DNA of 10,092 nucleotides from assembly GCA_029858925.1 (NCBI GenBank), contig JAOUEB010000018.1, forward strand, positions 1 through 10,092, in the 5' to 3' direction. Under the pieces are notes generated by a model, which worked only from the letters and a program-made list of their open reading frames with translations, was not told the DNA's origin and made no database searches. This stretch comes from Nitrospira sp. (GTDB taxonomy: Bacteria; Nitrospirota; Nitrospiria; Nitrospirales; Nitrospiraceae). This document shows, piece by piece, positions 7,302-10,092 of this stretch. The stretch's first letter is position 1; the number at the start of each line of letters is the position of its first letter. The position numbers were made by a program, and so were the translations under genes.

Positions 7302-7937
7302 TTAGGACGGCATGTTCAGCGGGCGGAAAAGCAAGCCGGTGGCGGAGACGCGGAGCTCGATGGCGAGGCGATTGCGCGCGGGGAAGAAAGCGGCTGATCC
7401 GTATTCAGCATCGACCAGCGGTGCTAGCCAGGCATAGCGCCGGCGGAGCGTGAAGAGGTCCAGCACTCGATCGGTTGTGAGCGGGTAGATCGTGCGCGGC
7501 TTGCCGCGTTCGTCTTCGATCAGATGGTAGCGTCCGGCGATACGATCCAGCTCATAGACCGTGTGCAACCCCAACAGATTGGCCCAGGGCTTCCATTTCA
7601 GGATATGGGCATCGACGTAGACTTCGTCGCCTGCCAACGAGTAGCTGTCTGTCTGTCCGTCCGGCTGGTGGATCGTGACGCGAAACTGCAAGGGGCCGAT
7701 CGGTTCCGTGTAGATCGTGGCAGCCAAGTCCTCGCGCGTCAAGGCGCGGTAGCCCTGCATCGAGAGGTGGAGCGTGAAAAGCAGCGCGCTCGATGCCAGA
7801 CAGGCTAAGGCTAGGAAACTGTGGATCGACAGGCGAAGGATGCGGCGCCGACGCCCGGCGCCGATCCCGGCCAGGAGGAACAGGAGCCCAAGGACGCCGA
7901 GTCCCATCGAGGTGAATATCAGCCCGTCTAGTCGCAT
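7302..7937 (-). CDS. two-helix membrane protein of unknown function
   Basis: Function is unknown. The 211-residue protein has two membrane segments (about 6-28 and 36-60) joined by a short arginine-rich turn (RRRR, 29-32), which should lie in the cytoplasm and place both ends outside it. The remaining 150 residues would then be a periplasmic domain with conserved-looking aromatic blocks: LAGDEVYVDAHILKWKPWAN (101-120), LLGLHTVYELDRIAGRY (121-137), VDAEYGSAAFFPA (175-187) and TGLLFRPLN (200-208). From memory this pattern matches a conserved family in proteobacterial genomes sometimes labelled cation/multidrug efflux pump; nothing in the sequence supports a pump. The ATG at 7937 gives the first helix directly; only a weak AGCAG precedes it. 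It stands alone on this strand, facing the cyclophilin gene. Confidence 0.85.
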   Translation of the reverse strand: MRLDGLIFTSMGLGVLGLLFLLAGIGAGRRRRILRLSIHSFLALACLASSALLFTLHLSMQGYRALTREDLAATIYTEPIGPLQFRVTIHQPDGQTDSYSLAGDEVYVDAHILKWKPWANLLGLHTVYELDRIAGRYHLIEDERGKPRTIYPLTTDRVLDLFTLRRRYAWLAPLVDAEYGSAAFFPARNRLAIELRVSATGLLFRPLNMPS

Positions 7938-8157
7938 AATATTGCTGCTTTGTCAGTGGTTGAAATAAGCCGTATCCGCCCAACGCTGATATGGCATGGT
8001 TAAGTCTAGCAGGTGGCGAAGAGCCTCTCACCCGAAAGAGCCGATGGCTGATGGCACAGAATTAGAGAGTGAATCGAAGCGGGTTTCACGAGGAGCAAGC
8101 GGTTAGACGATTTCCCTATCCCATGGGGGAGGTGTCGATTGTGGCTGGGGCTTGAAT
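7938..8157. other. intergenic region between two minus-strand genes
   Basis: These 220 bases lie downstream of the RNase HIII gene and upstream of the membrane-protein gene. AAGAGCC occurs twice about 16 bases apart (near 8019 and 8035), AGCCGATGGCT (near 8038-8048) is a small dyad, and CCCATGGG (near 8121) is a palindrome without a loop. I find no tRNA fold, no clear terminator for the RNase gene and no convincing promoter. A 20-codon frame on the + strand starting near 8044 has no ribosome binding site and is not called. Confidence 0.45.
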
Positions 8158-8820
8158 CTACGTCAGCCTCGCCAGGACGGCTTGAGTGGTTTTGAAATGC
8201 AGTTTGGCCACGGCGCCCAGTCGATCTTGCCCATGTTTTTTGATGACCATGCGGGCCGCCAGTTCGACGGCCGGTGAGGCGCCTTTGGGGAGTGTGGTTC
8301 CCACTTCACCGGAGAGGCGTTTGAGGCGCAGGAGAAATTCCGCGCGCGCCAGAATCGACGCAGCCGCGACCGCTATATCCGATTCCGCTTTGGTGCGCTG
8401 TTCTAAAACGATCTTTCGTCCTTTCTCCTGCAAGACATTCAGAATCAGCCGCTCATTGCCGAACTGATCAGAAATCGCGTGCTTGCACGACACGCGATCA
8501 AGCAAATTCTCCAGCGCTTTCGCGTGGCCCCAGGCGAGCAGACGGTTGAGGTTTTTGATCTTGGCATAGAGTTCGTTGTATTTCTGCGGGCCGATCGCGA
8601 TGACGCTGTGCGGGCAAATTGTCTTGATATCCGGTGCCATTTCGAGGATGCGGCCGTCGGAGATTTTCTTGCTGTCGCGCACCTGCATGAGGGCCAACTC
8701 GCTTTGGGTAGTCGCATCCACGAACACGGCGGCGATGACCAGCGGGCCGAAGTAATCGCCCTTGCCCGATTCGTCGATGCCGATGCGTTCGATGCGATTA
8801 TCGGGACGGGGCGCTGTCAC
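8158..8820 (-). CDS. rnhC: RNase HIII-type ribonuclease H lacking the N-terminal domain
   Basis: The enzyme should cut the RNA strand of RNA-DNA hybrids, removing primers or R-loops. GIDESGKGDYFGPLV (14-28) is the RNase HIII form of the active site; RNase HII has GRG where this has GKG. Acidic residues Asp16, Glu17, Asp118 (ISDQF) and Glu146 (RTKAESDIAVAAASILAR) are the likely metal ligands, the last assigned by analogy. At 220 residues it lacks the TBP-like substrate-binding domain of about 80-90 residues that precedes the catalytic domain in classical RNase HIII. The GTG start at 8820 has AGGAG (8828-8832) seven bases upstream, and an in-frame TGA (8863-8865) lies 14 codons before it, so no longer start exists. 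An RNase HII of unusual signature is the alternative. Confidence 0.9.
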   Translation of the reverse strand: MTAPRPDNRIERIGIDESGKGDYFGPLVIAAVFVDATTQSELALMQVRDSKKISDGRILEMAPDIKTICPHSVIAIGPQKYNELYAKIKNLNRLLAWGHAKALENLLDRVSCKHAISDQFGNERLILNVLQEKGRKIVLEQRTKAESDIAVAAASILARAEFLLRLKRLSGEVGTTLPKGASPAVELAARMVIKKHGQDRLGAVAKLHFKTTQAVLARLT

Positions 8821-8855
8821 CGGATGGCTCCTGGAAAAATAACGACGGGCGCGAT

Positions 8856-8885
8856 AATCTACTCAATCGGTTGCGGCAGGGTCAA
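8856..8885 (-). promoter_or_regulatory. candidate promoter of the RNase HIII gene
   Basis: On the minus strand TTGACC (8885-8880, 5/6) and TAGATT (8861-8856, 4/6) are 18 bases apart. Transcription would begin near 8848, leaving a leader of about 28 bases that contains the AGGAG ribosome binding site at 8832-8828. Geometry and order are right. The -35 side reaches to within a few bases of a TATGAT (8891-8896) that could serve the + strand protease gene. Confidence 0.45.
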
Positions 8886-8921
8886 ATATCTATGATTGAA
8901 ATGGGGGATGGAGTGTGGGTG

Positions 8922-9791
8922 ATGCAATCTCAACGACGACTGACGCGCTCGATCGTGCTGTTCAGTTTTGTGATCGGCAGCATGGGTTTGGCCGGCTGTG
9001 AAACTAATCCCTACACGGGCCGATCGCAATTGCTGATGACGTCGGTCGGCCAGGAAATGCAGATGGGGATGCAGGCGTATGATCAGATTAGGGCCGATCC
9101 CACAGTGAAATTGTCTCAAGATCCCAGAGAGACCGAGCCGGTAAAACGGGTGGCAGCGCGGATTATCGAGGCGGCAAAACGATCGAAGTATGGCGAGATG
9201 GCCAAGCAGTTTCAGTGGGACGTGACAGTGATCAAGGATGACAAGACGGCAAATGCCTTTGCGCTTCCCGGCGGAAAGATGGCCGTGTATACCGGCATTT
9301 TCCCTGTGGCGAAAACAGAGGCAGGGTTGGCGGCCGTGATGGGTCATGAAGTCGTGCACGCGTTGGCACGGCATGGAGCGGAGCGGATGAGCCAGGGGCA
9401 GTTGACGAATGCGGCCCTGCAAATGGCCGGGGCAGCGATCGGCGCAAGCGGCGGCAATCTCATGCTTGGCCAGGCCACGATGGCAGCGCTCGGTGTCGGA
9501 GCGCAAGTCGGCGTGCTGTTGCCCTTCAGTCGGAAGCATGAATCGGAGGCCGATTATGTGGGGATTCTCTTGGCAGCGGATGCCGGATACGATCCGCGCG
9601 AGTCTGTAGGGCTTTGGGAACGGATGGCGCAGTTGTCGAGCGGTGGCGGGCCTGGGGAGTTCTGGTCCACCCATCCAAGCCACGATACCAGAATCGATCA
9701 ATTGAAATCCTGGATGCCTGAAGCCATGGCCATTTACCAGAAGAAACCGGCTGTCCCCACGGCTCTCTTGCCGGCGGTGGGAAATCGGTAA
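8922..9791 (+). CDS. M48-family lipoprotein metalloprotease
   Basis: This is a zinc protease likely anchored by lipid on the periplasmic side, where relatives (LoiP, YcaL, BepA) act in outer-membrane protein quality control. The 289-residue precursor has a basic start, a hydrophobic stretch (10-22) and the lipobox LAGC with Cys26. The catalytic motif HEVVH puts zinc ligands at His142 and His146 with Glu143 as base; Glu207 in HESEAD is the expected third ligand. His251 in STHPSHDTRI corresponds to the THP histidine of BepA. No TPR or PDZ domain follows, so it is closer to LoiP/YcaL than to BepA. ATG 8922 is chosen over 8892, 8901 and TTG 8871 because it gives the best signal peptide and has GGAG (8910-8913) eight bases upstream. 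Confidence 0.94.
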   Translation: MQSQRRLTRSIVLFSFVIGSMGLAGCETNPYTGRSQLLMTSVGQEMQMGMQAYDQIRADPTVKLSQDPRETEPVKRVAARIIEAAKRSKYGEMAKQFQWDVTVIKDDKTANAFALPGGKMAVYTGIFPVAKTEAGLAAVMGHEVVHALARHGAERMSQGQLTNAALQMAGAAIGASGGNLMLGQATMAALGVGAQVGVLLPFSRKHESEADYVGILLAADAGYDPRESVGLWERMAQLSSGGGPGEFWSTHPSHDTRIDQLKSWMPEAMAIYQKKPAVPTALLPAVGNR

Positions 9792-9862
9792 CCGATCCAT
9801 TGCTTTGCAGACCAGTTAACTTTATCAGTACACCTCTGAATTAAGACACACAGTATCCCTTC

Positions 9863-9880
9863 CCCCCATTCTAGTGGGGG
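9863..9880 (+). terminator. GC-rich stem-loop, possible terminator of the protease gene
   Basis: CCCCCA (9863-9868) pairs perfectly with TGGGGG (9875-9880) around a six-base loop, TTCTAG, about 70 bases after the protease stop. The bases after it (TAGCCCTCTCCTTT) are pyrimidine-rich but not a true T-run, so it is a poor intrinsic terminator and may have another role in the leader of the next gene. Confidence 0.35.
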
Positions 9881-9911
9881 TAGCCCTCTCCTTTGGCAGG
9901 ATTGGTCGGCC

Positions 9912-9944
9912 AGCGGTTCCGTGAGACAGTACGGAGGAATCGTT
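9912..9944 (+). promoter_or_regulatory. stem-loop in the leader of the PilZ gene
   Basis: AGCGGTTCC (9912-9920) pairs with GGAATCGTT (9936-9944) over nine positions including two G-U pairs, leaving a 15-base loop. Within the same stretch TCCGT (9918-9922) can instead pair with ACGGA (9931-9935). The element ends ten bases before the Shine-Dalgarno AAGGAGG (9954-9960). It could shape translation or be incidental. Confidence 0.35.
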
Positions 9945-9965
9945 AAGTCGAATAAGGAGGCGTTC

Positions 9966-10092
9966 ATGGAGGAGATACAGCAGCGGTATAGCACGAGGGT
10001 TCCCATCGAAGGTTCCGCGATATTTGCAAGTGCAGCGATGGTCGGCGAAGGACGAGTCATCGACCTCTCATTGCCTGGGTGCCTGCTGGAAA
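9966..10092 (+). CDS. PilZ-domain protein, N-terminal part (runs off the window)
   Basis: Only the first 42 codons are visible. They carry both halves of the cyclic-di-GMP binding signature of PilZ domains: RxxxR at residues 7-11 (RYSTR) and DxSxxG at 33-38 (DLSLPG), with a short beta-strand-like stretch between. PilZ proteins bind cyclic di-GMP and pass the signal to motility, exopolysaccharide or other targets; which one cannot be told here. The ATG at 9966 sits five bases after AAGGAGG (9954-9960), a strong ribosome binding site. The gene follows the protease in the same direction, but a spacer of about 175 bases with two stem-loops suggests separate control. Full length and any extra domains lie outside the window. 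Confidence 0.85.
   Translation, partial: MEEIQQRYSTRVPIEGSAIFASAAMVGEGRVIDLSLPGCLLE

Noticed and set aside
7938..8157. tRNA or small RNA gene in the intergenic region
   Set aside because: No cloverleaf, T-loop consensus or CCA end could be drawn; the direct repeats are only seven bases.
8859..9800. 313-codon open frame on the minus strand opposite the M48 protease
   Set aside because: Antisense shadow, rich in Arg, His and Cys and without a domain; the plus strand has an intact HExxH protease with a lipobox.
9792..9965. Known cyclic-di-GMP riboswitch before the PilZ gene
   Set aside because: I could not find the conserved GEMM-type core sequences; only simple stem-loops are visible.
1..10092. 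Mobile element, CRISPR array, defence or toxin-antitoxin system
   Set aside because: No transposase, integrase, terminal inverted repeats, spaced direct repeats or toxin-like gene pair was seen; gene content is housekeeping throughout.

Overview
The window is chromosomal housekeeping DNA, moderately GC-rich, from a Gram-negative bacterium. The layout (rpmF, plsX, fabH, fabD, fabG, acpP, fabF, rnc, then a periplasmic cyclophilin, an RNase HIII-type enzyme, an M48 lipoprotein protease and a PilZ protein) and the protein style recall Nitrospira-type genomes (Nitrospirota). That assignment rests on memory of such genomes, not on a search. Signal peptides, a lipobox and a periplasmic-type protease show an organism with an envelope and periplasm.

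Region 1 (1-6436, + strand) is a fatty-acid and phospholipid initiation cluster. It opens with the last codons of rpmF, then a possible small ORF, plsX, fabH (ATGA overlap with plsX), fabD behind its own candidate promoter, fabG, acpP with a perfect Shine-Dalgarno sequence, fabF, and rnc overlapping the end of fabF. FabD loads malonyl onto AcpP. FabH starts chains from acetyl-CoA, FabF elongates them and FabG reduces the 3-keto group. PlsX moves finished acyl chains from ACP to phosphate for phospholipid synthesis. The dehydratase (FabZ/FabA) and enoyl reductase (FabI/K/V) are not in the window. All catalytic residues I looked for are present.

Region 2 (6437-8157) holds a secreted cyclophilin-type prolyl isomerase (+ strand) convergent with a two-helix membrane protein of unknown function (- strand), separated by about 200 bases in which no gene is seen.

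Region 3 (8158-10092) holds an RNase HIII-type gene (- strand) lacking the usual N-terminal substrate-binding domain, divergent from an M48 lipoprotein metalloprotease (+ strand). After a leader of about 175 bases with two stem-loops comes the start of a PilZ-domain protein that runs off the window.

I see no IS element, CRISPR array, tRNA, rRNA or prophage, and nothing that amounts to a new multi-gene system. The points most worth a second look are the small ORF coupled to plsX, the short RNase HIII, the membrane protein of unknown function, and the structured leader of the PilZ gene.
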